A DNA stretch of 64,000 bases from Deinococcus sp. KSM4-11 (GTDB taxonomy: Bacteria; Deinococcota; Deinococci; Deinococcales; Deinococcaceae). The notes below the pieces were generated by a model. The model made no database searches, was not told the origin of the DNA, and saw nothing but the letters and a program-made list of their open reading frames with translations. The position numbers and the translations under genes were made by a program. Location: assembly GCF_004801415.1 (NCBI RefSeq), contig NZ_SSNX01000008.1, positions 62,001 to 126,000 of the forward strand, written 5' to 3'. This document shows positions 21,506 through 31,847 of this stretch, piece after piece (position 1 is the first letter of the stretch; every line of letters begins with the position of its first letter).

Positions 21506-23536
21506 CTATGCCCGCTCTACCCGTATCCGTGTGTTATGGAACGTGCTCCCCCCACCCAGATCCGTGAGCGTCTGCGTGGTGATGGCGTTGATGCTCTCGC
21601 CGTCGGGGGCGCTCAGGCCCCACCACGTTCCTTCCAGCACGGCCACGCCGGGTTGCACGGCGTCCGTGACCTTTACGCGGCGCTGGGCCTGCCCGACCTC
21701 GCTGCTCAGGGTGGCGTAGGCGCCGTCTTCCAGCCCGTAGGCCCCGGCGTCGGCGGGGTGGATCATCACGTGTGGCTCGCCCCCCTCGGCGCGGTTCAGG
21801 TTGCCCAGGTTGCCGTAGGTGGAGTTCAGGAAGTGGTGAGCGGGCGGCGTGAGGAGCCGCAGCGGGTACTCGGCGGTCAGGGCGGCGGCAGGTGGGCGGT
21901 ACGTGGGAGCGGGCGAGAGCTGAACCGTGCCGCTGGAAGTTTCCGCGCCGTGGGCGTACGGCAGGAAGACGTCGGGGAGGTTCAATTTCACGCTGCCCTC
22001 GGCCTTCAGGCGTTCGGGCGTGATGCCGTTCAGGTGCGGGTGATCGGTATTCAGCAGCTCGGCCATCAGCTCGTCGACGGTCCAGTACACGCTGGGCTCG
22101 GTAATCTCCAGTCGGCGCGCGAGTTGCTGGAAGACCCAGGAGTTCGGGCGGGTCTCGCCGGGCGCGTCGAGGGCCTGGGCGTTGTACCCCAGGTAATGGT
22201 GTCCGTAGCTGGTGTACATGTCGGCGTGCTCGGCGAAGGTGGTGGCGGGCAGCACGTAGTCAGCCAGCCGCGCCGTGTCGGTCATGGCCTGTTCGAGCAC
22301 GACCACCAGCAGGTCCTCGCGCTGTAGGCCAGCGCGCACGCGGCGGCTGTCCGGCGCGACCACGGCGGGGTTGCAGTTGTACAGGAACGCCGCGCCGAAG
22401 CTGCCTTCGGGGCGCAGGGCGGACGCGAGTTCGTTCATGTTCACGTGCGCGACGCCTTCAGGAAGCAGGTGCTGCGCCCCCAGCCGCGTGCGGTTCAGTT
22501 TGAAGGCCCCGCTGCTGCTGAGGGCGCAGCCGCCGCCCCGATGCCGCCAGTCGCCCGTCAGGGCGGGGATCAGCGTGACGGCGCGGAGGTTCGTGCCGCC
22601 CGTCTCGTGCCGGGTCATGCCGTAGCCCACGCGGATGTACGTGGGCCGCGTGGTGCCGATGGCGCGGGCAAAGGCACGCACGGCCTCCACGTCCAGCCCC
22701 GTGATTTCGGCGGTGCGTTCCGGCGTCCACTCGGCCACGGTGGCGCGGAGTTCCTCGATGCCGCTGGTGGCCTCCGCGATGTAGGACTCGTCCGTCCAGC
22801 CGTGGGCGAACAGCTCGTGCATGACGCCCAGGGCCAGGGCGGCGTCCGTGCCGGGCACGATCTTGAGATGCTCGTCCGCGAAGGCGGCCGTGCGGTTGCG
22901 GTACGGATCGACGCAGATGATGCGCGCCCCGGCCTTGCGGGCGGCGGTCAGGTGCGGTGTCAGGTGGCTGTTGGTACTCAGGGAATTGATGCCCCACAGC
23001 ACGATCAGTTTCGCGTGCGCCACGTCTTCCGGATCGACGCCGTAGCGGGTGCCGTAGCCGAGCTGCCACGCGGCCGTGCCGGCGGACGCGCAGATCGTCT
23101 CGTCGAGTTCCGGCGTGCCCAGCGCGCGGAACAGGGCGTGCGCGTGGTGCCCTTCCATCAGGCCCATGGTGCCCGCGTAGGTGTACCGCAGGATGCTGGA
23201 GGGGCCGCGCGTGTCCAGCAGGGTGCGCAGCCGGGCGGCGATGTCGTCCAGCGCGGCCTCCCAGGTCACGCGCTCCCACACGGGCTCGGCGTCCGTCTTG
23301 GCGTTCACTCGCCGCAGGGGGTACAGGGGCCGCTCCGGGTGGTTCGCGCGGGCCGGGTAGTGCACGGTCTTCACGCACGCGAAGCCCCTGGTGACCGGGT
23401 GCGCCGGGTCGCCCGTGACCTTCAGCATCCGCTCCGGGCCGTCATCGTCGCGGCCCACGGTGACCTTCAGGCGGCAGGCGTCCGGGCAGTCCAGCGGGCA
23501 GGTCAGCAGCACGTCACGCGTCGGTAAGACCGTCAT
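21506..23536 (-). CDS. Molybdopterin-dependent oxidoreductase (formate dehydrogenase/DMSO-reductase superfamily)
   Basis: 676 residues. The [4Fe-4S] motif is C13-x3-C17-x3-C21-x32-C54 (TCPLDCPDAC and GFACVK). Further blocks are TYAGTMGLMEGHHAHALFRALG, VLWGINSLSTNSH, CVDPYRNRTAAFADEHLKIVPGTDAALALG for one guanylate of the cofactor, and a C-terminal dinucleotide-binding barrel (LRLLTPPAHHFLNSTYGNL). No Tat signal is visible, so the enzyme is probably cytoplasmic. The molybdenum ligand may be the Cys in DETICASAG, but this is uncertain. No small electron-transfer subunit or fdhD is adjacent. The start is 6 nt after TAGACT (minus strand), consistent with leaderless translation. The substrate is unknown. 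Confidence 0.88.
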   Translation of the reverse strand: MTVLPTRDVLLTCPLDCPDACRLKVTVGRDDDGPERMLKVTGDPAHPVTRGFACVKTVHYPARANHPERPLYPLRRVNAKTDAEPVWERVTWEAALDDIAARLRTLLDTRGPSSILRYTYAGTMGLMEGHHAHALFRALGTPELDETICASAGTAAWQLGYGTRYGVDPEDVAHAKLIVLWGINSLSTNSHLTPHLTAARKAGARIICVDPYRNRTAAFADEHLKIVPGTDAALALGVMHELFAHGWTDESYIAEATSGIEELRATVAEWTPERTAEITGLDVEAVRAFARAIGTTRPTYIRVGYGMTRHETGGTNLRAVTLIPALTGDWRHRGGGCALSSSGAFKLNRTRLGAQHLLPEGVAHVNMNELASALRPEGSFGAAFLYNCNPAVVAPDSRRVRAGLQREDLLVVVLEQAMTDTARLADYVLPATTFAEHADMYTSYGHHYLGYNAQALDAPGETRPNSWVFQQLARRLEITEPSVYWTVDELMAELLNTDHPHLNGITPERLKAEGSVKLNLPDVFLPYAHGAETSSGTVQLSPAPTYRPPAAALTAEYPLRLLTPPAHHFLNSTYGNLGNLNRAEGGEPHVMIHPADAGAYGLEDGAYATLSSEVGQAQRRVKVTDAVQPGVAVLEGTWWGLSAPDGESINAITTQTLTDLGGGSTFHNTRIRVERA

Positions 23537-23619
23537 GCGCGGAGTCTACGCGCCGCGCCGCAAGCGGGCGAGGGCCACTTCGGGACAGGCTGGACGGGCC
23601 GGTAGCCTTCCCCCGCCCG

Positions 23620-24738
23620 TCACACCTCGAAGTCCACGCCGGTCAGTTCCTCGGACACGGCCCACAGCCGCGCGGCGTCCTGCCGGTCGTGCGAGCGGTC
23701 GACCGAGGTCACGCGTTCGGGAGTGCCGCCGAGTTCCAGCAGGCCGGACGGGCCGTAGAACGCGCCGCGCATGGTGTCCGGCGAGGTCGCGGCGTACAGC
23801 GTGGGCAGCGCGCCCATCGCGGCGGACTGCGCGAACCACTGGTTGAAGAGCTGCGCGCCACGTCCCTCGCCCTGGAGGCCGGTGGAGGCCCAGCCGGGGT
23901 GCGCGGCGACTGCCAGCACGTCCTTCCCGGCGGCATTCAGGCGGCGTTGCAGTTCGTACGTGAACAGCAGGTTCGCGAGTTTGCTCTGCCCGTAGGCGGG
24001 CATGGGCGCGTACCGCCGGGCGTGCCAGTTCAGGTCGCCGAACTCCATTTTCCCGAACCGGTGCGCGATGCTGCTCACGGTCACGACCCGGGCGCCGGGG
24101 GTGCGTTCCAGCAGCGGCATCAGCTGCGCGGTCAGGGCGAAGTGGCCCAGGTGGTTGACGCCGAACTGCGTCTCGAAGCCCTGCACGGTGCGGCCCAGCG
24201 GCGGCACCATGATTCCTGCGTTGTTCACCAGCACGTCCAGGTGGTCGTACTCTGCCCTGACGCGCCCTGCGAAGGCCCGCACCGACTCCAGGTCGCCCAG
24301 GTCGAGGGTCATCGGCACCACCTCACCCTGCGGGTTCAGTGCGCGGATCTGATCGGCGGCCTTCTGTGCCCTCGGTACGCTGCGGCAGGCCATGATCACG
24401 GTCGCGCCGCGCAGGGCCAGCACGCGCGAGGTTTCCAGCCCCAGGCCACTGTTCGCGCCGGTCACGATCACGACCTTGCCACGCTGGCCCGGTACGTCGG
24501 CTTCCGTCCAGGGGTTGGCCTTGCGGCCCCGCAGGAGGTAGGCGAGCGGCCCCAGGGTATTCACGAACAGGCCCACGCGCCACGCCGTTTTGCTGCCGTT
24601 CACGGCCTCTGGGCGGCGGCTGTTCAGGTCGATCCAGGCCGTGGCGAACAGCCCGAGTTGCGCGAGTGCGGCGGTCACGAGCCCGGCTTTCTGGGCGGGC
24701 CTGAGGTCAGTCCATCTCTTGATCGGCATGGGGGTCAT
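23620..24738 (-). CDS. PLDc_N-like membrane domain fused to a retinol-dehydrogenase-type SDR
   Basis: 372 residues. The first about 70 contain two hydrophobic segments and end WRVGLFVNTLGPLAYLLRGRK, the pattern of the PLDc_N domain usually found at the N-terminus of cardiolipin synthases. A classical SDR follows: TGANSGLG, DLGDL, NNAGIMVPP, VTVSSIAH and YGQSKLANLL, typical of WW-domain-oxidoreductase/retinol-dehydrogenase-like enzymes using NAD(P)H. The membrane anchor suggests a lipophilic substrate. The start may instead be the ATG at 24729, which has AGGA upstream. It lies 34 nt after the MFS operon end on the same strand and might be read through. Confidence 0.82.
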   Translation of the reverse strand: MTPMPIKRWTDLRPAQKAGLVTAALAQLGLFATAWIDLNSRRPEAVNGSKTAWRVGLFVNTLGPLAYLLRGRKANPWTEADVPGQRGKVVIVTGANSGLGLETSRVLALRGATVIMACRSVPRAQKAADQIRALNPQGEVVPMTLDLGDLESVRAFAGRVRAEYDHLDVLVNNAGIMVPPLGRTVQGFETQFGVNHLGHFALTAQLMPLLERTPGARVVTVSSIAHRFGKMEFGDLNWHARRYAPMPAYGQSKLANLLFTYELQRRLNAAGKDVLAVAAHPGWASTGLQGEGRGAQLFNQWFAQSAAMGALPTLYAATSPDTMRGAFYGPSGLLELGGTPERVTSVDRSHDRQDAARLWAVSEELTGVDFEV

Positions 24739-24772
24739 CCTATGGGGCGGGAGGGGGCGGAGACGGCCGTGG

Positions 24773-26851
24773 TCAGACCTCGATGGAGCGCAGCTCGTCC
24801 TCGGCCACCTGCTCCCTGGAGACCGCGCCGGGCGTCGATTCCGGCAGGAACACGCTGACGATCAGCGCGAGCAGCGTGACCCACAGGCCCACCCGGTACA
24901 GTAGCGACACGGCGTCCGTGAAGGACTGCTTCACGCCCGCGCCGATCCGGTCGATGACCGTCATGACCGTGGCGCGCGCGTCGTCCAGACCGGCGAGGAT
25001 CTTCTGCAGGGCGGCCTGCGGCTGCGTGGCGAGCGTCTGCCGTTCCTGCACCTCCAGGCCCGCAAGCACCTGGGTCAGGGCCCGCTGGGAGGTCGCGGCG
25101 GGCACCAGACCGGCGGCCCCCTGACGCGCCAGGGTCTTCAGGGCCGGGGGCAGCTGCGGGTTGGACACGACCTGTTGCACGGCGGCCGGATCGTGGGTGA
25201 TCAGCGCGGCCCGCAGGAGGGTGCGCTGCTGCTCGAAGCCAGTGCGGATGGTGGCGTCGAAGCCGCCCTGTTGCAGCACGGCGCGCAGCTGCGGGTCGGT
25301 GGCGGGGTCGTTCAGCAGGGCCTGGGTGGCCGCCCGGTCATGGTCGCGCAGGGCGGCCACGTACTGGGCACGGGTCTGATCGAGCTTCAGGGCGGCCGTG
25401 TGCCTGAGCTGCGCCGCGTCGAAGTTCTGGGCGCTGCCCGCGCCGCTGCCATGGGCGGTGGGCGCACTGAACTGGGTGCGCAGGGCGGCGGGCAGGTCCT
25501 GGGTGGCGGTGGACACCGTGGTCTGGATGTGGCCCTTGAGGGTGCTGGCGAACAGCGTGCCGAGCACGGCCACGCCGATGGTGCTGCCCAGCGAGCGCAG
25601 GAAGTTGTTCGTGCCGGTCGCCGCGCCGATATCGCGCGCGGGCACGGCGCCCTGGATGGCGATGGTCAGCATGGGCAGGATTGGGCCGAGGCCCAGGCCC
25701 ACGACGATCATCTTCCACGTCAGCTCGAACTGCGTACTGTCCACGCGCAGCGTGTAGCCCATCAGGACGAAGCTGAGCATCAGGATCACGCCGCCGGCGT
25801 AGATGATGGGCTTCATGCGGCTGGTGCGGGCGAACAGCTGCCCGGCGACGATGCTGCTCAGCACCAGCCCGATCGTGAGTGGGAAGGTGGTGAGGCCCGC
25901 CTTGGTGGCGCTCAGGCCCACCACGTTCACCATGAACAGCGGCAGGAACACCGTCGCGGCGAAGAACACCACGCCCAGCAGGAAGGTCGTGATGTTCGCC
26001 ACGGCGAAGGTGCGGTTCCCGAACAGGCGCACGTCGATGATCGGGTCGGCGGCGCGGCGTTCCACCAGCACGAACGCGACCAGCGACACGAGCGCCCCGG
26101 CGAACAGCGCCAGGATCTGCCACGAGCCCCACAGGAAGCCGCTCTCGCCCGGCGCGACAGAGGTCTTGCCCAGCGACAGCGCCAGCAGCAGCGTCACGCT
26201 GAACACCGTCAGCAGGGCGGCCCCCAGGCCGTCGATCGGCGCGCGCTCGCGCGCCACCTTCAGGGGCGGCATGAACAGCATGGCGATCACCGCCGCGATG
26301 CCCAGCGGCACGCTGATGAAGAACACGTTGTGCCAGCCGAAGGTGTCGGTGACGTACCCGCCGATCACGCTGCCCAGCACCGTGGACAGGCTGAATACCG
26401 CCCCGACCAGCCCGATGTACCGGCTGCGCTGCTCCGGCGGGTACAGGTCGGCGATCACGGCGTACATCAGCCCGATCAGCGCGGCGCCGCCCAGCCCCTG
26501 CACGGCGCGGCCCGCGATCAGCATGCCCACGCCGGACGCCAGCCCGCACAACACGGACCCGATCACGAACACCACCGTGCCGAAGATCAGGATGGCCCGG
26601 CGGCCCACCAGGTCGCTGAGCTTGCCGTAGATGGGCACCAGGGTCGTGCTGGCGAGCAGGTACGCGGTGGTGATCCACGAGTACAGGCTGTTCTCGATGT
26701 TCAGGGCCTTCTGGATGCTGGGGCCGGCGGTGGTCACGATGGTCTGGTTCATGCTGGCGAGCAGCACGGCCAGCAGGATCGCCACGAGCGACAGGGTCTT
26801 CTGGTTGGACGTGAGGGCGGCAGGGGACTGCGGCGGGGACAGGGTGGTCAT
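24773..26851 (-). CDS. DHA2-family multidrug exporter with large C-proximal insert (distal copy)
   Basis: 692 residues, against about 500 for EmrB/QacA. Thirteen helices run to about residue 430, with motif A GKLSDLVGRRAILIFG, motif C GSVIGGYVTDTFGWHNVFFI and the N-terminal SMNQTIVTTAGPSI. A hydrophilic, Ala/Gln/Leu-rich stretch of about 200 residues (430-645) that looks helical comes before the last helix (SLLYRVGLWVTLLALIVSVFL). The ATG overlaps the isochorismatase-fold stop (ATGA). It is the last gene of the marR operon and a paralogue of the exporter at 27480, sharing the insert. The efflux substrate is unknown. Confidence 0.88.
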   Translation of the reverse strand: MTTLSPPQSPAALTSNQKTLSLVAILLAVLLASMNQTIVTTAGPSIQKALNIENSLYSWITTAYLLASTTLVPIYGKLSDLVGRRAILIFGTVVFVIGSVLCGLASGVGMLIAGRAVQGLGGAALIGLMYAVIADLYPPEQRSRYIGLVGAVFSLSTVLGSVIGGYVTDTFGWHNVFFISVPLGIAAVIAMLFMPPLKVARERAPIDGLGAALLTVFSVTLLLALSLGKTSVAPGESGFLWGSWQILALFAGALVSLVAFVLVERRAADPIIDVRLFGNRTFAVANITTFLLGVVFFAATVFLPLFMVNVVGLSATKAGLTTFPLTIGLVLSSIVAGQLFARTSRMKPIIYAGGVILMLSFVLMGYTLRVDSTQFELTWKMIVVGLGLGPILPMLTIAIQGAVPARDIGAATGTNNFLRSLGSTIGVAVLGTLFASTLKGHIQTTVSTATQDLPAALRTQFSAPTAHGSGAGSAQNFDAAQLRHTAALKLDQTRAQYVAALRDHDRAATQALLNDPATDPQLRAVLQQGGFDATIRTGFEQQRTLLRAALITHDPAAVQQVVSNPQLPPALKTLARQGAAGLVPAATSQRALTQVLAGLEVQERQTLATQPQAALQKILAGLDDARATVMTVIDRIGAGVKQSFTDAVSLLYRVGLWVTLLALIVSVFLPESTPGAVSREQVAEDELRSIEV

Positions 26852-27411
26852 GCGGAGACTCCGTTCAAGAGGGTGAGGATGTCCTGGGTGGGGCCGGTCT
26901 CGCCGATCAGCGGGAACAGCTGCGTGATCGCGTGCCGGTGCGCGTCGGGCGTGCGGTCGAGCATGGCGTCCGTGGCGAAGGTGACGTGGTAGCCCGCGTC
27001 GAGCGCGTGCCGGGCGGTGGACTCGACCCCCAGGCTGGTGGCGACGCCGGCCAGCACGACCTGCGTGACGCCGAGGGCGCGCAGGTGGGCATCCAGGTCG
27101 GTGCCGGCGAAGGCGCTCCAGCGCTGCTTGGTGACGAGGTGATCGGTGGGCTGCGCGTCCAGTTCGGTCAGCACGTCGGTCCAGCCAGTCGAACGCTGGG
27201 CGCCCGTGGGGTTGGCGTCGGTGCGGCCGGGCGGCGTGCCGTTGACTTTCACGAGCACCACGGGCAGGCCGCGCTGGCGGAACGCGCCGGCCAGCGCGCG
27301 GGCGTTGTGGACGACGTCCAGGATGGGCAGAGGAGGATCGCCGGCGAGCAGGGCCTGCTGGAGGTCGATCACGATCAGGGCCGGGCGCGGGTCGAGGGTG
27401 GTGACGGGCAC
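26848..27411 (-). CDS. Isochorismatase-fold hydrolase lacking the usual catalytic cysteine
   Basis: 187 residues, GTG start 5 nt after AAGGAGA. The isochorismatase fold is clear from ALIVIDLQQ (Asp of the triad), TKQRWSAFAGTDLDAHLRALG (Lys) and VVLAGVATSLGVESTARHALDAGYHVTFATDA. In cysteine hydrolases of this family the motif is TxxCVExTAR; here Gly occupies the Cys position, as in EntB/PhzD-type isochorismatases that do not use Cys. Either it is such an ether hydrolase or a non-catalytic member. It lies between two DHA2 exporters under a MarR regulator, suggesting it acts on the same compounds. Confidence 0.85.
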   Translation of the reverse strand: MPVTTLDPRPALIVIDLQQALLAGDPPLPILDVVHNARALAGAFRQRGLPVVLVKVNGTPPGRTDANPTGAQRSTGWTDVLTELDAQPTDHLVTKQRWSAFAGTDLDAHLRALGVTQVVLAGVATSLGVESTARHALDAGYHVTFATDAMLDRTPDAHRHAITQLFPLIGETGPTQDILTLLNGVSA

Positions 27412-27438
27412 GGGGGTCTCCTTCCGGGGAACGGATGC

Positions 27439-27467
27439 GGAGCGGGGGCGGGCAGGCCCCCGGCTCC
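27439..27467 (-). terminator. Hairpin between the first exporter and the hydrolase
   Basis: GGAGCGGGGGC (27439-27449) pairs with GCCCCC-G-GCTCC (27456-27467) with one bulge and a 6-nt loop in the only sizeable gap of the operon. Without a U-tract it may be a partial terminator that lowers expression of the distal genes. Confidence 0.4.
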
Positions 27468-27479
27468 GGTCGGTGGATG

Positions 27480-29569
<2,090 letters not shown>

Positions 29570-29573
<4 letters not shown>

Positions 29574-30043
29574 GCGTGGCCCCCGAAGGCGGTCTGCGCG
29601 GCGTGCGCGAGCGTCCGGATGGCGTCCATCACCCGGGCACGGTCGTCCGCCGGGATGTGGTCGAACAGCTGCTGGATGGTGGCGTCCACCGTCACGCGCG
29701 CGGCGTCCAGCACCTCCAGTCCGGCGGGGCTGACGCTCAGGCGCGTGCGGCGCGAGTCCTGCGGGTCGATGCTGCGTTCGATCAGGCCCTTGCCGAGCAG
29801 GTCGTCCAGGACGCGGCTGGTCATGTGCTTGGGGATCTGGAGTTCGCCGGCCAGTTCGGTGGGGTAGTGCACGCCCGAACGGATGTGGCCCAGCACCATC
29901 AGGTCCTTGAGCCCGACGCCGTGGGCGCGTTCGATCAGCGGCGCGAGGTGCCGGCCCAGGGCCTGATTGAGTTTCCACTGGATGGCCAGGAAGTGCTCCG
30001 TGTCGGTCTCCGGAGCGGCGAGGGGAGGAGATGCTTGCGTCAT
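29570..30043 (-). CDS. MarR family transcription regulator
   Basis: 157 residues. A winged helix covers about 45-110: VGLKDLMVLGHIRSGVHYPTELAGELQIPKHMTSRVLDDLLGKGLIERSIDPQDSRRTRLSVSPAGLEVLDA, with the DxRRxRLxxT-like wing. Flanking helices provide the dimer interface. MarR proteins usually repress their own operon and release DNA on binding phenolic or other small ligands. The ATG is 6 nt after a TAAGAT box (minus strand), implying a leaderless message, and two TTGC-N5-GCAA palindromes bracket this promoter. It is the first gene of the marR-exporter-hydrolase-exporter operon. Confidence 0.93.
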
Positions 30044-30047
30044 GCAA
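30035..30047 (-). promoter_or_regulatory. MarR operator, start-codon site
   Basis: TTGCGTCATGCAA is a TTGC-N5-GCAA palindrome overlapping the marR start codon and predicted transcription start. It has the same half-sites and spacing as the site 32 bp away. Confidence 0.6.
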
Positions 30048-30049
30048 CT

Positions 30050-30079
30050 ATCTTAAAGGGAACTGGTTGCAAAATGCAA
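30050..30079 (-). promoter_or_regulatory. marR operon promoter
   Basis: On the minus strand TTGCAT (30074-30079), 18 nt, then TAAGAT (30050-30055), which is 6 nt before the marR ATG. The -35 overlaps the upstream TTGC-N5-GCAA palindrome. Confidence 0.55.
30067..30079 (-). promoter_or_regulatory. MarR operator, -35 site
   Basis: TTGCAAAATGCAA is a perfect 13-bp palindrome of MarR-operator type on the -35 region. Its centre is 32 bp (about three helical turns) from the centre of the start-codon site, so two dimers could bind the same DNA face. Confidence 0.6.
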
Positions 30080-30204
30080 TAGTTGGGAAGTTCACCCGGT
30101 AGGGGTATGACCTCCTCTCAGTCAGCTCGCGAACAGGATCGTCATGGGCGGATTGGCACCCATATCCCGGACAGGGCGATGGACTGGGTTCCCTGAGGCC
30201 GCTG

Positions 30205-30231
30205 CCGGTGCCAGCAGGCCCAAGGCACCGG
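30205..30231 (-). terminator. Hairpin at the end of the reductase array
   Basis: CCGGTGCC (30205-30212) and GGCACCGG (30224-30231) pair perfectly over 8 bp with an 11-nt loop, 15 nt beyond the last gene of the array. No U-tract. Nothing else was recognised in 30080-30245. Confidence 0.45.
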
Positions 30232-30245
30232 GCTGTCCTGTACCG

Positions 30246-30659
30246 TCAGGGCGTCGGTTGGTGCGGCACGTTCAGCTGCCAGGACATGCCGTACCGGTCG
30301 TTCACCCACGCGAAGCGGGCGCTGAAGCCGTAATCGGCCGGCGGCATCAGCACCTCGCCACCCTCCGAGAGTCCGGCGTACAGGCTGTCGAACTCGGATT
30401 CGCCGTCACAGTCCACAAACAGCGAGGTGGACGGCGTGAACGTGAAGGCATGGACGGGCGGACTGTCCGAGACACGCAGGCGCAGCTCCGGCGTCAGGTG
30501 CAGCTCGGCGCCGGCGACGGTGCCCTCCGGGCTGATCTCGCCGGGGCCGTAGAGGCGCAGGTTCTCCACGCGGGCCAGGGGGAACAGGGACGTGTACAGG
30601 GCCAGGGCAGCGGTCGCCTGACCCTGGAACATCAGGGCGGGCGTGATGGTCTGCGGCAT
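30246..30659 (-). CDS. PhnB-like VOC protein
   Basis: 137 residues, ATG 7 nt after AGGAGG; in-frame starts further upstream overlap the preceding gene and are rejected. The sequence ITPALMFQGQATAALALYTSLFPLARVENLRLYGPGEISPEGTVAGAELHLT, ending FSARFAWVNDRYGMSWQLN, matches the PhnB/3-demethylubiquinone-methyltransferase-like VOC group, which is metal-independent or of unknown function. It is the last gene of the minus-strand array, 2 nt after the DHFR-fold gene, so the two are almost certainly cotranslated. Confidence 0.85.
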   Translation of the reverse strand: MPQTITPALMFQGQATAALALYTSLFPLARVENLRLYGPGEISPEGTVAGAELHLTPELRLRVSDSPPVHAFTFTPSTSLFVDCDGESEFDSLYAGLSEGGEVLMPPADYGFSARFAWVNDRYGMSWQLNVPHQPTP

Positions 30660-30661
30660 GC

Positions 30662-31297
30662 TCAATCCTCCTGGGGGGAAGTCCCGAGCCGGGAGACGTC
30701 GTACACGCTGAGCACGTTGCCGGAATCGGGGAAGGTCTGCACGCGCAGCAGCCGGAACAGCACGGGTGGGCGGCCCGTGAACAGCGGCGTCCCGCCCGGC
30801 CCGGCCAGCAGCGGGAAGGTCGTCAGGTGTAGTTCGTCCACCAGCCCGCGCGCCAGCAGGTCGTTCCACAGCAGGCGGCTGAGCTGGATCAGGATGGGCG
30901 GCCCGTGCCCGGCCTTCAGGGCGCGGACGCTGGACTCGGCCTCCGCGATCCGCACGGCCCGGGCGTTCGGGAAGAGCGTCAGGTCGGCGGGCGTCAGGAC
31001 ATCCGACACGATGACGATCTCGATGGCCGCGATCCGCCGTGCGAAGGCCCGTCGCACGTCGGTCGCCTGCGGGTCGTCCAGCACGCCCTGCCAGTAACGC
31101 AGGTTGTTCAGCGCCGAGACGTGTCCGGCGAGCAGCAGGGTGCCGGCACTGTCCAGCAACGCCAGGTTGTAGTGGTCGAACTGGTCGTCGCCGTGGTAGT
31201 CGGGGTGCTGGTAGGTAAACAGCGGCACCAGGGCGCGATCGGCGTCCTCATAGCAGCCGTCCAGGGTCACGAAATTGCTGACGATCACCGGCCTCAT
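30662..31297 (-). CDS. DHFR-fold (RibD_C) reductase, array copy 8
   Basis: 211 residues. The N-terminus [25 protein letters not shown] carries the family S/T-LDG motif. Later blocks are [68 protein letters not shown], equivalent to the NADPH-binding and C-terminal segments. It is the most diverged of the eight array copies and belongs clearly to neither of the two subgroups seen upstream. The ATG overlaps the stop of a 27-codon ORF (ATGA). The substrate is unknown. Confidence 0.82.
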   Translation of the reverse strand: MRPVIVSNFVTLDGCYEDADRALVPLFTYQHPDYHGDDQFDHYNLALLDSAGTLLLAGHVSALNNLRYWQGVLDDPQATDVRRAFARRIAAIEIVIVSDVLTPADLTLFPNARAVRIAEAESSVRALKAGHGPPILIQLSRLLWNDLLARGLVDELHLTTFPLLAGPGGTPLFTGRPPVLFRLLRVQTFPDSGNVLSVYDVSRLGTSPQED

Positions 31298-31377
31298 GCG
31301 GCCCCCGCTCGAGCCGGTTCACTGGTGGGTTGAAATCCGGGCGGAGGCGCGTGGCAATACAGCGGAATCCGTGTCAT
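31294..31377 (-). CDS. Small 27-residue ORF coupled to DHFR-fold copy 8
   Basis: The ATG follows a strong AAAGGAGAGGAC ribosome site. The 27-codon product begins [20 protein letters not shown] and ends AGAA, with one Cys and one His and several prolines. Its TGA overlaps the ATG of the next gene. No family is recognised. It may be a leader that couples translation, a remnant of a truncated gene or a genuine micro-protein. The ribosome site and the exact stop/start overlap are what support it. Confidence 0.5.
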   Translation of the reverse strand: MTRIPLYCHAPPPGFQPTSEPARAGAA

Positions 31378-31436
31378 GTCCTCTCCTTTGCCGCTCGGTC
31401 GCGCCGGTGCGTGGTTCCGGGCGACGGGGCCACCGT

Positions 31437-31847
31437 CTACTCCCGGTTGGCCATCTGCTGCACGGCCCAGCCATTGCCGTCCGGATCGCGGAAGAATACG
31501 AACCCGACGTTGTTCAGGTCATCGTCCGGCGCCACCGGCTGACCGGGCCGGGCGAGGTTCTGCACCTCCCCGACCTCCACGCCCCGCGACACGAGTTCAG
31601 CGCGGGCCGCCCGGATGTCCGGCACCACGAGCTGCACGCCCTGCAACGTGCCCGGCTGCATCTGCCCCAGGTGCGTGCCGAGCACGATCGAGCATCCGGA
31701 ACCCGGCGGCGTGAGCTGCACGAGGCGTCGCCCGCCATCCATGGACCTGTCGTGATCCACGTGAAAGCCCAGGCCCTCCGCGTAAAACGCCTTCGCGCGA
31801 TCCACGTCCGAGACGGGCACGATGACGACCTCCAGCGTCCAGTTCAT
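31437..31847 (-). CDS. VOC family protein
   Basis: 136 residues, complete VOC domain: LEVVIVPVSDVDRAKAFYAEGLGFHVDHDRSMDGGRRLVQLTPPGSGCSIVLG and a C-terminal NNVGFVFFRDPDGNGWAVQQM. His and Glu/Gln ligand positions are present in part, so it could be metal-dependent. Relatives are annotated as glyoxalases or bleomycin-resistance-like proteins. Its ATG overlaps the stop of the OmdA-like gene upstream (ATGA). It is an internal gene of the reductase array, 59 nt before the small ORF. Confidence 0.87.
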   Translation of the reverse strand: MNWTLEVVIVPVSDVDRAKAFYAEGLGFHVDHDRSMDGGRRLVQLTPPGSGCSIVLGTHLGQMQPGTLQGVQLVVPDIRAARAELVSRGVEVGEVQNLARPGQPVAPDDDLNNVGFVFFRDPDGNGWAVQQMANRE

